Below are positions 48,047 through 57,083 of a stretch of 64,000 bases of DNA, piece after piece. Source of the DNA: Sphingobium cyanobacteriorum (GTDB lineage Bacteria; Pseudomonadota; Alphaproteobacteria; Sphingomonadales; Sphingomonadaceae); the NCBI RefSeq assembly GCF_030580935.1, contig NZ_JAUQOM010000003.1:62001-126000 (forward strand). Direction: 5' to 3'. Position numbers and translations under genes: made by a program. Each line of letters begins with the position of its first letter. Positions within the stretch are counted from its first letter, which is position 1. The notes beneath the pieces are model-generated. The model did not search any database. It was given only the letters and a program-made list of their open reading frames with translations, and was not told where the DNA came from.

Positions 48047-50005
48047 ATGATTCTCACTGACAATGAGACAAGGGTCGACCTCCTCAACAATGAGGCGATC
48101 GCCAAGACTATCATCGAGCTGCTACGCGAAAAGCCCGAGCGCGCCGTGACGATCGGCGTTCACGGCGACTGGGGTGCGGGCAAATCCAGCATTTTGGAGA
48201 TGATCGAAAACGGCCTCAGTTCGGATGAGGACGTGCTCTGCATCAAATTCAACGGATGGCGCTTTCAAGGATTCGAAGACGCCAAAATCGCGCTGATCGA
48301 GGGCATCGTCACCGGGCTTATCGAAAAACGCCCGTTGCTCACTCAAGCCGGCGTAGCCGTGAAAGACATCTTCCGGCGGATCGACTGGCTAAAGATCGCG
48401 CGGCACGGGGGCGGACTCGCTTTCACCGCATTCACTGGCATTCCCACAGCCGATCAGATCGGCGCGGTGGTCGGCACCTTGAAGGGGATCTTCTCCGATC
48501 CCTCAAAACTCGCCACGCAGGAGAATTACGACAAAGCGATCGACGGTGTGCAAGGTCTGCTGAAGCCAGGAGAGTCGAAAAATGTGCCGGAAGAGATCGA
48601 GGCATTCCGGAAAGCTTTTGACGATCTGCTCAAGCAGGCGGGTATCAAGCAACTGATCGTCCTCATCGACGATCTCGACCGCTGCCTGCCGGACACGGCG
48701 ATCGAAACGCTCGAAGCCGTCCGGCTGTTCGTCTTCACCGCCCGCACCGCGTTCATCGTCGCGGCCGATGAGGCGATGATTGAATATTCGGTGCGTAAGC
48801 ATTTCCCCGAACTGCCGGACACGACCGGACCCCGCGACTATGCGCGCAACTATCTCGAAAAGCTGATCCAGATTCCGTTCCGGATTCCGGCTTTGGGCGA
48901 GACCGAAACCCGTATCTACGTCACCCTGTTGCTCATCGGTGCCGAGCTGGGCGAGGACGATCCCGCTTATTCGGCGCTCATCACCGTCGCGCGTGAATTG
49001 CTCAAACGGCCTTGGCAAACAGCCGGGCTCGACGCGCAGACGGTCAAGACCGCCTTGGGCGACAAAGCCAGCAAGGTCCAGAACGCGCTCACCTTGAGCG
49101 ACCAGATCGGTCCGATCCTGGCCAGCGGCACTCAGGGCAATCCGCGGCAGATCAAGCGCTTCCTGAACACCCTGCTGCTACGCCATCAGACCGCGCTCGC
49201 CCGCGGCTTCGGAGAAGAGGTGAAGCTGCCCGTTCTGGCGAAGCTTATGCTGGCCGAACGGTTCCTCTCTAGATTGTTTGACCAGATCGCCAGCGCCGCC
49301 GCCCGCGATCCGGACGGCCGCTGCGTAGATTTGGCGGCGCTTGAAGCCGCTGCGTCGGAGGAGAAGCCAGCCCCCAAGGCGAAGCGGGCCGGGCCTAAGA
49401 TCAGTTCCACCGATGACGCCAAGCCGACCGCCGTGCCGGACTCTAAGGACAGCGCTATCCTGACGGAATGGAAGGCGGCCGACGCGATACGGGCCTGGGC
49501 GCGGCTGTCACCGGCCTTGGCCGAAGTCGATCTGCGCCCCTATCTGTTCGTGACCAAGGATCGAAAGGACTATTTCGGCGCGGCCTCCGTCCTCGGCCGT
49601 CTCGCCGCTGTGGTCGAGAAGCTGCTCGGCCCGAAACTCGCTGTCCAGGCGTTCGAAGGTGAACTCAAGCAACTCGTTCCGGCTGAGGCCGCGCAGGTCT
49701 TCGAGGAGCTGCGCGGCCGCGTCATGGGCGGAGACGCCTTTGATACCGTGCCGCCCGGCATCGACGGACTCGCGGTGCTGGTTCGCGCGCATCCGACGCT
49801 TCAAGCCAATCTTCTCGACCTGCTAGAAGCCTTACCGGCCGATCGGTGCGGGCCGTGGCCCGCGTCGGGTTGGGAGGGCGTCGTCAAGGATTCCGACGCC
49901 GTGGTTCGCTTCGAGAAGCTACTCCAGGGATGGTCAACCTCCGGTTCGTCCTTCTTGAAGCCGACGGCGAGCGCCGCGCTTCGCACGCGGAAAGGTGGGC
50001 GCTGA
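48047..50005 (+). CDS. qatA: QatA: KAP-family P-loop ATPase of the Qat defence system
   Basis: 652 residues from the ATG at 48047 with GGAGGA upstream; longer upstream starts are less likely. KAP NTPase domain: Walker A GDWGAGKSS (about 40-48), KFNGWRFQG, Walker B LIVLIDDLDRCLPDTAIETLEAVRLF-type block near 205-230, QIPFRIP, and GNPRQIKRFLN near 370. A helical C-terminal half with a Lys/Pro/Ala linker follows. First gene of qatABCD; Qat (QueC-like associated with ATPase and TatD) protects against phage. The stop overlaps the qatB start (TGATG). Confidence 0.95.
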   Translation: MILTDNETRVDLLNNEAIAKTIIELLREKPERAVTIGVHGDWGAGKSSILEMIENGLSSDEDVLCIKFNGWRFQGFEDAKIALIEGIVTGLIEKRPLLTQAGVAVKDIFRRIDWLKIARHGGGLAFTAFTGIPTADQIGAVVGTLKGIFSDPSKLATQENYDKAIDGVQGLLKPGESKNVPEEIEAFRKAFDDLLKQAGIKQLIVLIDDLDRCLPDTAIETLEAVRLFVFTARTAFIVAADEAMIEYSVRKHFPELPDTTGPRDYARNYLEKLIQIPFRIPALGETETRIYVTLLLIGAELGEDDPAYSALITVARELLKRPWQTAGLDAQTVKTALGDKASKVQNALTLSDQIGPILASGTQGNPRQIKRFLNTLLLRHQTALARGFGEEVKLPVLAKLMLAERFLSRLFDQIASAAARDPDGRCVDLAALEAAASEEKPAPKAKRAGPKISSTDDAKPTAVPDSKDSAILTEWKAADAIRAWARLSPALAEVDLRPYLFVTKDRKDYFGAASVLGRLAAVVEKLLGPKLAVQAFEGELKQLVPAEAAQVFEELRGRVMGGDAFDTVPPGIDGLAVLVRAHPTLQANLLDLLEALPADRCGPWPASGWEGVVKDSDAVVRFEKLLQGWSTSGSSFLKPTASAALRTRKGGR

Positions 50006-50889
50006 TGGGCACCTCGAACGCCTATGAGGGTGCGGGCGGAGGCACGCCGCTAATTCCGAGTTGGTTGCAGGGTGACGGCGACGGCGGGTCCGGCGCGGGC
50101 GCGGGGGATGGCGACGGGGCGCTACCGTCGTCACCTGATGGAACACCCCCAGCAGTTCCTCCAGCACCAGCGCCTCGGCCCACCGCGCCAGCAGGTGCAT
50201 CGGATCGGTTCACGTCGGCGCGAAACAATTTCACTCGCTTCGCAAGCTCGGGTGGCAGCGACCGTCGGAGCCTCGGTCGCGCGGTCTCGCAATATGTGTC
50301 CAAATCGGCAGGCGGTTCGCGCCAGGCCGCGCAACGTATGGGCTCATCGCGCGGCGCCGGCGCCGGGCTCGTCCGGTTCCTCAACGACGCTAGCGCCAAT
50401 GGCGTTCGCGAAGCGCTGCGAACGCTTAATCTGGAAAGCCTCGCCGGGCGGCCGATCGAGGAAGTGTTCGCCGGCCTCGCCGACTATATCTGCCCCGAAG
50501 GCGGGTCGATCGACGAGGGCATCGCACGAGACGCCTTCGTAGAGACGATCGCCGACCTCGCTGGCGCGGGCATCACCGACATCGACGCTCTCACGCCGGG
50601 CCAGATTCAGACTGTCTTCGAGCTATACGCCACCCACGCGATCGAGGCCCGCATCTGCAACGACATCGGCACCAAGGTCGTGACCTTGCCCGCTGATCCG
50701 CGCGCGGCCGAGAGGGTTCAGGCGCAACTGCGTGATTTCATCCAGCGTGGTGTCAGCGACGCGATCAACGCCGCAGGGGTCAACATCCAGTCGCTGACCC
50801 CTGATGCGGTGATGGGCTTCGTGACCGACGTCTATCAATCCGCCTTCGACGTGTTGCAGACGATGGGCGACGGGGAGGCAGCGAAATGA
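50005..50889 (+). CDS. qatB: QatB: structural partner of the Qat system
   Basis: 294 residues from the ATG at 50005. Residues 1-75 are a disordered Gly/Asp/Pro/Ala-rich tail; the rest is a helical domain with RFASSGGSDRRSLGRAVSQYV and an acidic mid-part (ICPEGGSIDEGIARDAFVE). QatB has no enzymatic motif; it is recognised mainly by its position between qatA and qatC and the poly-Gly/Pro start followed by 'R.Ns.Fa.sg...'. Overlaps both neighbours. Confidence 0.88.
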   Translation: MGTSNAYEGAGGGTPLIPSWLQGDGDGGSGAGAGDGDGALPSSPDGTPPAVPPAPAPRPTAPAGASDRFTSARNNFTRFASSGGSDRRSLGRAVSQYVSKSAGGSRQAAQRMGSSRGAGAGLVRFLNDASANGVREALRTLNLESLAGRPIEEVFAGLADYICPEGGSIDEGIARDAFVETIADLAGAGITDIDALTPGQIQTVFELYATHAIEARICNDIGTKVVTLPADPRAAERVQAQLRDFIQRGVSDAINAAGVNIQSLTPDAVMGFVTDVYQSAFDVLQTMGDGEAAK

Positions 50890-52235
50890 GGCGCCATGTC
50901 ATCATCGGCCGTTTCGGGCCGGACGATAAGACCCGCGTCCCGAAGGCGCGCGACGAGGTTGTATCGACCTTGCAGTTGGTGGCGGGCAAGCGTCTCGATC
51001 ATGGGATCGGCCGCGCCTTGTCCGACCTTAAGGCGCTGCACCTGACCCCGAGCGAGATCGGCGCAGACATGCTCGTCGTCGCGGCCCATGTTCATGCGGC
51101 GGACACCCGCATCTCCCGCTCCACGGAATCGCAGGACGCCTGGACGCGCGAGATTCGGCTGGTCATCCCCGTTAGCGATCCGGTGCGATGGACAGCCGCC
51201 GCGCCCATCCTGGTCCGCGCCCTGAACTTTCTGACCGGCGACAGATGGGATGTGGGTTTCCGCAAACGGGCCAAGGGCTATGCGCCGCTGGTTCCCGTCG
51301 CGGCACCCACCCTTATTCCAGCCCCGTTCGATGGCGTGAGTCTGTTCTCCGGTGGCTTGGACAGCCTGATCGGCGCGATCGACAGCTTGAATGCCGGCGA
51401 GACGCCGCTTCTGGTCAGCCATGCCGGCGAAGGACTGGTGAGCAAGTCGCAGGAGCAGTGCTTCGACGGTTTGAAAACCGCTTATAAAGCATCTGCCTTC
51501 GATCGGCTGCGGGTGTGGATGAGCTTCGATAGCGGGTTTGTCGAGGATGTCGGATCGGAGGACACCACACGCGGTCGATCCTTCCTGTTCTTCTCGCTGG
51601 GTGTCGCCGCCGGCACCGCGCTCGGCCGCGCCTTCGTGCTCAAGGTTCCCGAGAACGGTCTGATCGCGCTCAACGTGCCGCTCGATCGGCTCCGGCTCGG
51701 TGCGCTCAGCACCCGAACGACGCATCCTTTCTACATGGCCCGGTGGAACGAATTGCTCGGTGCGCTTGGTGTCGAAGGGAAGGTCGAGAATCCCTATTGG
51801 GACAAGACCAAGGGGGAAATGGTCGCCGAGTGCGCCAATCCGACCCTGTTGAAGCAGCTCGCCCCGCTGTCGCTATCGTGTTCATCACCGACGAAGGGGC
51901 GTTGGACCAAGAAGCCGCAGGGGCACTGCGGTTACTGCCTGCCATGTCTCATTCGGCGGGCCTCTCTGCGAGGCAGGGATTCGACAGTTTACGGCGTGCC
52001 CGACCTGAAGACTGCCACATTAGACACCAGGCAGGCCGAAGGTCAGCAGGTTCGATCCTTCCAGATCGCGATCGCGCGGCTATCGAAGCGTCCGGAACTC
52101 GCCAAAGCCCTCATCCACAAGCCGGGGCCGCTCTATGATGATCCCACCCGCCACGATGGCCTGGCCGATGTCTATCGCCGCGGACTGGAGGAGGTTGGGC
52201 GCTTGCTGACTGGCGTTCGCGCCGCACCGTCGTAA
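50886..52235 (+). CDS. qatC: QatC: QueC-like PP-loop enzyme of the Qat system
   Basis: 449 residues. PP-loop ATP pyrophosphatase signature SGGLDS at 155-160, as in 7-cyano-7-deazaguanine synthase QueC, plus a C-terminal cysteine cluster (LSLSCSS...HCGYCLPC) for zinc. It is twice the size of housekeeping QueC, with an N-terminal extra domain of about 145 residues, and no queD/queE genes are nearby, so it belongs to Qat. QueC-like enzymes activate a carboxylate with ATP; the Qat substrate is thought to be a protein (inference). Confidence 0.95.
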   Translation: MRRHVIIGRFGPDDKTRVPKARDEVVSTLQLVAGKRLDHGIGRALSDLKALHLTPSEIGADMLVVAAHVHAADTRISRSTESQDAWTREIRLVIPVSDPVRWTAAAPILVRALNFLTGDRWDVGFRKRAKGYAPLVPVAAPTLIPAPFDGVSLFSGGLDSLIGAIDSLNAGETPLLVSHAGEGLVSKSQEQCFDGLKTAYKASAFDRLRVWMSFDSGFVEDVGSEDTTRGRSFLFFSLGVAAGTALGRAFVLKVPENGLIALNVPLDRLRLGALSTRTTHPFYMARWNELLGALGVEGKVENPYWDKTKGEMVAECANPTLLKQLAPLSLSCSSPTKGRWTKKPQGHCGYCLPCLIRRASLRGRDSTVYGVPDLKTATLDTRQAEGQQVRSFQIAIARLSKRPELAKALIHKPGPLYDDPTRHDGLADVYRRGLEEVGRLLTGVRAAPS

Positions 52236-52243
52236 GAGGCTCC

Positions 52244-52996
52244 ATGCGATCGGGTCTAGTCGATTTTCATTGTCACCTCGATCTCTACCCCGACCACGCG
52301 GCCGCGGTGGAGCGTTGCGAGCGCGATGGCGTTTTCACCCTCACCGTAACCACCACGCCCAAGGCTTGGCCGCGAAACCACGAAGTGGCGTCCGCCACGC
52401 GTCATGTTCGGGCGGCTCTCGGCCTGCATCCTCAACTGGTCGCCGAACGCGCTCATGAGATCGGGCTATGGGAGGAATTGCTGCCGCGCACCCGCTATGT
52501 CGGCGAGGTCGGGCTGGACGCTGGCCCGCGGTTCTACAGGTCGTTCGAGACGCAGAAGGAGATTTTCGCTCGCGTGCTAACGCTGTGTGCGGCGGCGGGG
52601 AACAAGATCGTCACGACGCATAGCGTCCGCGCGACCAAGGCCGTCCTCGATATGATCGAGCAATACATGCCGCCCCCGCGTGGGCGCGTGGTGCTTCATT
52701 GGTTCACTGGCACCGCAGCAGAGGCCAAGAGAGCAGTCGATCTCGGCTGCTATTTTTCGGTGAACGCGGAGATGCTCGCGAATGAGAAGCGCGCGGCGAT
52801 AACCAAGGCGCTCCCGTTGGATCGCGTTCTGACGGAGACTGATGGGCCATTCACTCAAACCGACGCCCGCCCGACCACGCCGAGCGATGTCTGGATCGCT
52901 GTCGAAGGTATGGCGCGTCTGCATGGAACGCCGCCCGCTGATATGTCCGCCACGATAATGCGGAATCTCAAAAGCCTGCTTGTAGAACAAGCGTAG
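52244..52996 (+). CDS. qatD: QatD: TatD-like metal-dependent nuclease of the Qat system
   Basis: 250 residues, eight bases after qatC. TIM-barrel amidohydrolase/TatD metal ligands: DFHCHLD (H9, H11), VGEVGLD (Glu near 90), VTTHS and VLHWFTG (histidines), and TETDGPF (Asp). Fully conserved metal set, so probably active. Completes qatABCD. Housekeeping tatD usually sits near metG or holB, which are absent here. Confidence 0.95.
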   Translation: MRSGLVDFHCHLDLYPDHAAAVERCERDGVFTLTVTTTPKAWPRNHEVASATRHVRAALGLHPQLVAERAHEIGLWEELLPRTRYVGEVGLDAGPRFYRSFETQKEIFARVLTLCAAAGNKIVTTHSVRATKAVLDMIEQYMPPPRGRVVLHWFTGTAAEAKRAVDLGCYFSVNAEMLANEKRAAITKALPLDRVLTETDGPFTQTDARPTTPSDVWIAVEGMARLHGTPPADMSATIMRNLKSLLVEQA

Positions 52997-53047
52997 ACGC
53001 CACCCGTAGGATCGAAGCTCTATCGCGCTGGCTGGGTAGAGGTCGTC

Positions 53048-53593
53048 TCAGATTTCGTTGTCCTGCTCGCGCCGCAATTCTCTAATGCGCTCGATAACGG
53101 GTGAGCTGATCGTGGGGCGATTGATGTCGCGGAACAGCCGATTGACCTTGATGACACCAGAGTCCTCAAGGATCATCCGGCGAGTTTCTCTCCAATCCCG
53201 TTGGAACTGCGCGAGACGCGCTTGACGTTCGCTTTCGGGCAGGTCGCGCAGGTCTTCCACACCCATGAAAAGCGCGGTGCAATGGGCGCCCAGTTCCTCG
53301 TCTATATAGAGGACGCTGCGCGTTGTATGTTCCGCGATCGGCATGATGGCTGCGGAGATCAGCTCGTGCCGCTCGGCCGCCGACAGTTTCGTATTGTCGA
53401 TCACTTCGTTCGCGATCCGGTGGCTCTCAAATAGGATATTGATAAGCGAGTCGTAAGCTTCGAGGCGCTTGCCGAAGATCGCCGCTGCGAATTGTTCTGC
53501 TCTTTGCCGTCGTCTCAATAACTCTCCCAAGATGATGCCCAGAGGAACACCCACGAGACCGATCAGTGCTCCGGTTAATTGTGACCAGTCCAT
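53048..53593 (-). CDS. Hypothetical membrane-anchored helical protein next to Qat
   Basis: 181 residues, opposite strand to qatD. A single membrane helix at the N-terminus (LTGALIGLVGVPLGIILGELL) is followed by a basic stretch and a helical cytosolic domain, DSLINILFESHRIANEVI and so on, ending in charged residues. No catalytic motif is visible. Similar one-helix proteins are common orphans in defence islands. Function unknown. Confidence 0.75.
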   Translation of the reverse strand: MDWSQLTGALIGLVGVPLGIILGELLRRRQRAEQFAAAIFGKRLEAYDSLINILFESHRIANEVIDNTKLSAAERHELISAAIMPIAEHTTRSVLYIDEELGAHCTALFMGVEDLRDLPESERQARLAQFQRDWRETRRMILEDSGVIKVNRLFRDINRPTISSPVIERIRELRREQDNEI

Positions 53594-54095
53594 AGACTTT
53601 CCCCAAGCTAATAGCCCTGACCCGGGCGCAATCCGATTCCGCCCGCTGTATTCTAATCCACCTCGCTTCAGTGCGCGGATGGTGTCTTTTTGCTGCTATC
53701 ATTTTCCGGTTTGAGGGGGAAAGCTTTCCCCTGCTGGCGAGCCCCAGGCGGGTCTCGCCAGACCCCTTCTAGCGGGGACACCCCGCAACGCCCCGCTCGG
53801 CGTGTTCACGCCGAACCGTAAATCCGCCCCGGCGGATTTGGGTCTTTCCCATGCTGCGGAGATCGGGCCAGGGCTGCGCCGGCCCGATCGCGTCTGGTCG
53901 TTGCTCACTCCGTCTGTGGGGTGGGCGACGCTTCCCTTTAGGCCCGCCGCGCCGGGCCGCAACGCGCGTGCCGCGCTTACCTCCTCTGCGTTCCGGTCCT
54001 TCGGATGCTGCCCGGCTCTGCCGGCGGGCCTTCCGGTCGCTCTTTCGCCGCCCACCCCATTCCGGGGTGTGTGTGGTTTTAGAAGGAGTAGTGTG
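53594..54095. other. Leader region upstream of parB
   Basis: About 500 bases without a supported gene. Holds the hairpin cluster at 53716-53839, then G/C-rich sequence, then AGAAGGAG and the parB start. A frame open upstream of parB (from 53802) is ignored because of that ribosome site and because its translation shows no family resemblance. Confidence 0.6.
53716..53839. repeat. Cluster of five closely spaced hairpins upstream of parB
   Basis: In order: GGGGAAAGCTTTCCCC (53716-53731, perfect palindrome); TGGCGAG/CTCGCCA (53735-53760); GCGGGG-ACA-CCCCGC (53772-53786); TCGGCGTG-TT-CACGCCGA (53797-53814); AAATCCGCC-CC-GGCGGATTT (53820-53839). Each stem is perfect. None has a T-run typical of a terminator. 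Confidence 0.85.
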
Positions 54096-56177
54096 ATGAA
54101 CGCTGTTACCGAAACCGTTGCCGCCGAGCCTGTCTCGGGCGTCGAGATTTTCGTGCCGCTCGCCAAGCTCAAGAAGTCCCCGCGCAATGCCCGCAAGGTG
54201 CCGCATGGGGAAGCCGCTATCGAGGCGCTGGCCGCTTCGATTCAGCACAAGGGGCTGATCCAGAACCTTGTCATAGAGCCGGAGGTTAAGGAGGACGGAA
54301 CGCCGACCGGCTACTACCTCGTAACCGCCGGCGAAGGCCGCAGGCTGGCGATGCTGTTGCGCGCCAAGCGCAAGCAGATCAAAAAATCGGAACCCGTGCG
54401 CTGCTGGCTCGATACGCAGAACGATCCCGGCGAGATCAGTCTGGACGAGAACGTGACCCGGACGCCGATGCACCCCGCCGATCAGTTCGAGCGGTTTGCG
54501 GAGCTTTCCAGCGACAAGGGCTGGGGAGCGCAAGAGATCGGCGCGCGGTTCGGCGTGTCGGCTTCCGTGGTGAAGCAGCGGCTTCGCCTTGGCGCTGTCT
54601 CGCCCAAGCTATTGCAGGTCTATCGCGAGGATGGCCTTACGCTGGATCAGCTTATGGCCTTCGCGATCACCGAGGATCATGCCCGGCAGGAGCAGGTGTT
54701 CGAGGGTCTGCACCACAATCGCGAGCCGTGGATCATCCGGCGCGACATGACCGCGAGCAATGTTCCGGCGACCGACCGGCGCGCGGTGTTCGTCGGGGCC
54801 GACGCCTATATCGAGGCGGGCGGCAATATCATCCGTGACCTGTTCAGCGAGGATCGGGGTGGCTTTTTCGAGGACGCTGGCTTGCTGGACATGCTCGCGA
54901 CCGAGAAGCTGCGCGAGATCGCGAGCGAGGTTCAGGCCGAGGGCTGGAAATGGGCCGAAGCCCATATCGACTATCCCCACGCCCACGGGATGCGGCGCTT
55001 CTATCCGCAGACCGTCGCCCTGTCCGACGAGGACGAGGCGCGGCTGGAGGCGCTGTCCATCGAGTATGACGAGCTTGCCGAGGGCTATTCGTCCTATGAC
55101 GAGATGCCCGAGGATGTGGCGGCTAAGCTGGAGGCGGTGTCCGACGAGATCGACGCCATTTCGGCCAAGCGTTACGCCTACGACGCCAATGTGATCGCGC
55201 ATGGCGGGGTGTTCGTGGTGTTGAACCATGACGGCGTTCCCCGTCTCGAGCGCGGTTTCGTTCGTGCCGAGGACGAGGCGCTGGCCGACCCGCAGCCCGA
55301 GGATGAGGGCGAAGGCGAAGCCATCGACCCGCAGGCCGTCGCGGACGAGCAGGCCGACGACGGCGACGACGACGAACAGGAGATCGAGGAAGAGGACGAG
55401 GAACCGGGCAAGCCGATTTCCGACAGCCTCACCCGCGACCTGTCCGCCTACCGGACGCTGGCGCTTCGTGTTGCGCTGGCCGAGAGGCCCGATCTGGCGC
55501 TGATCGCCTTGACCCACACGCTCACGGCGCAACTGTTCTACAGCTACACCGAGGCCGGTTGTCTTGAGGTTCGTCCAACCGTGACGCCGCTGGGCAGTCA
55601 TGCGGACGGGATCGAGGACATGCCGCTTGCCGCCAAGGCGAACGAGGCGCGCGAGGCGTGGGCCGAGCGGATGCCGCGTGACGTGGCCGACCTGTGGGGC
55701 TTCATCGTCGGGCTGGACGACGAGAAGCGGCTGGCGCTGCTGGCGCATTGCGCGTCCCGCACCGTCAACGCCCTGCGGCTGCCGTGGGACCGCAAGCCCC
55801 GTTCGCTGCAAACGGCGGACAGGCTGGCGAGCGCGCTGGCGCTGGACGTGGCGAAGGACTGGACGCCTACCGTGGACAGCTACCTTGGCCGCGTCACCAA
55901 GGCGCATATCGTGGAGGCCGTTACCGAAGGCGTGTCAGAGGACGCCGCCCGCCGTATCGTCGACATGAAGAAGCCGGACATGGCGCAGGCGGCCGAGCAG
56001 CTTCTGGCCGGGACCGGATGGTTGCCCGCGATCCTGCGGACCCCCGAGCCGGGGGCGGATCAGTCCGCACCCGTCGAGGCCGAGGATGGCGGCATCGTGG
56101 AGCAGCCGTCCGAAGCGGAGTCCCCCGATACCGGAGCGCAGGACGGCGAAGCGTCCTACGCCGTCGCCGCCGAATAG
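54096..56177 (+). CDS. ParB/RepB/Spo0J-family protein of the element backbone
   Basis: 693 residues from the ATG at 54096 (AGAAGGAG). ParB nuclease-like N-terminal domain: FVPLAKLKKSPRNARK, GLIQNLVIEP, VTAGEGRRLAM, then DENVTRTPMHPADQFERF and an HTH (QEIGARFGVSASVVKQRLRLG). A very acidic linker (about residues 400-435) and a helical C-terminal region. Much longer than chromosomal ParB (about 300) and not next to parA; this long form marks alphaproteobacterial ICEs and plasmids, where it precedes DUF736 and DUF932 genes. DNA-binding or partition role is inferred. Confidence 0.93.
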   Translation: MNAVTETVAAEPVSGVEIFVPLAKLKKSPRNARKVPHGEAAIEALAASIQHKGLIQNLVIEPEVKEDGTPTGYYLVTAGEGRRLAMLLRAKRKQIKKSEPVRCWLDTQNDPGEISLDENVTRTPMHPADQFERFAELSSDKGWGAQEIGARFGVSASVVKQRLRLGAVSPKLLQVYREDGLTLDQLMAFAITEDHARQEQVFEGLHHNREPWIIRRDMTASNVPATDRRAVFVGADAYIEAGGNIIRDLFSEDRGGFFEDAGLLDMLATEKLREIASEVQAEGWKWAEAHIDYPHAHGMRRFYPQTVALSDEDEARLEALSIEYDELAEGYSSYDEMPEDVAAKLEAVSDEIDAISAKRYAYDANVIAHGGVFVVLNHDGVPRLERGFVRAEDEALADPQPEDEGEGEAIDPQAVADEQADDGDDDEQEIEEEDEEPGKPISDSLTRDLSAYRTLALRVALAERPDLALIALTHTLTAQLFYSYTEAGCLEVRPTVTPLGSHADGIEDMPLAAKANEAREAWAERMPRDVADLWGFIVGLDDEKRLALLAHCASRTVNALRLPWDRKPRSLQTADRLASALALDVAKDWTPTVDSYLGRVTKAHIVEAVTEGVSEDAARRIVDMKKPDMAQAAEQLLAGTGWLPAILRTPEPGADQSAPVEAEDGGIVEQPSEAESPDTGAQDGEASYAVAAE

Positions 56178-56236
56178 CGGCATTGGGCCGGGGCCGCGCG
56201 AGTGGTCCCGGCCTTCCTTCGTCGCCCCCAAAAATC

Positions 56237-56270
56237 GCGGCCGCGCCCCTGTCCAGGCGCGGCCGCTTTT
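56237..56270 (+). terminator. Rho-independent terminator after parB
   Basis: GCGGCCGCGCC, eight-base loop, GGCGCGGCCGC then TTTT; A-run on the other side, so it may also serve arsH transcripts arriving from the right. Confidence 0.88.
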
Positions 56271-56327
56271 GTCATGCAGGAAGAAATCGTCGCTCGCCGG
56301 GCACAGCCCGGCTCGCGGCGCCACGTG

Positions 56328-57083
56328 TTATCTCGATGTTTGTTTGGCGATGGCGATGGCCGACAGGTCGTTTGCCGGATCGATCGTTACGCCCGTCGCC
56401 TTGCGCTCGGAATAGCGATCCACAAGCTGCGCAGCGTGAGGGCGCAGCAGCACCGTGAACCGAACCAATTCCTCCATCACATCAACGATGCGGTCATAGT
56501 AGCTGGACGGCTTCATACGTCCGGCTTCGTCGAACTCCTTGTAGGCCATCGCCACGCTCGACTGGTTAGGGATTGTCACCATTCGCATCCAGCGGCCGAG
56601 CAGGCGTAGCGTGTTCACGGCGTTGAACGACTGCGAGCCGCCCGACACCTGCATGACCGCGAGCGTGCGGCCCTGCGTCGGGCGCATCCCCTTCATCTCC
56701 AGTGGCAGATGGTCGATCTGCGTTTTCATGAGTCCGGTGATCTGGCCGTGACGCTCCGGGCTGCACCACACCATGCCTTCTGACCACAGCGCATGGTCGC
56801 GCAGCTCATGGACGGCGGGATGATCGTCCCCTGTGACCTGGTCGGGCAAAGGCAGGTCGGACGGATCGAAGATGCGCGTCTCGGCGCCGAAGAACTGAAG
56901 CAGCCGCGCGGCCTCCTCGACTGCGAAGCGCGAGAAGGACCGTTCGCGGAGCGAGCCGTAGAGCAGCAGGATACGCGGCGGCGGATCGCCCGCGCCAAGG
57001 CCAAGGGCGGGCCGGTCATGGGCATAACGCGGATCGAGCGCGGGCAGATGATCCGGATCGGAAAGATGTCGGAGGCGGGTCAA
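56328..57083 (-). CDS. arsH: Organoarsenical oxidase ArsH
   Basis: 251 residues from a TTG at 57083 that overlaps the acr3 stop. NADPH-dependent FMN reductase fold: [20 protein letters not shown] (FMN phosphate site), [28 protein letters not shown] and [21 protein letters not shown], diagnostic for ArsH. Oxidises trivalent organoarsenicals to less toxic forms. Last gene of the arsenic operon. Confidence 0.96.
   Translation of the reverse strand: MTRLRHLSDPDHLPALDPRYAHDRPALGLGAGDPPPRILLLYGSLRERSFSRFAVEEAARLLQFFGAETRIFDPSDLPLPDQVTGDDHPAVHELRDHALWSEGMVWCSPERHGQITGLMKTQIDHLPLEMKGMRPTQGRTLAVMQVSGGSQSFNAVNTLRLLGRWMRMVTIPNQSSVAMAYKEFDEAGRMKPSSYYDRIVDVMEELVRFTVLLRPHAAQLVDRYSERKATGVTIDPANDLSAIAIAKQTSR

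Noticed and set aside
50886..52996. QueC-like and TatD-like genes as housekeeping queC and tatD
   Set aside because: They are coupled to a KAP ATPase and QatB gene on a mobile element; the QueC-like protein has a large extra domain and no queuosine genes are near.
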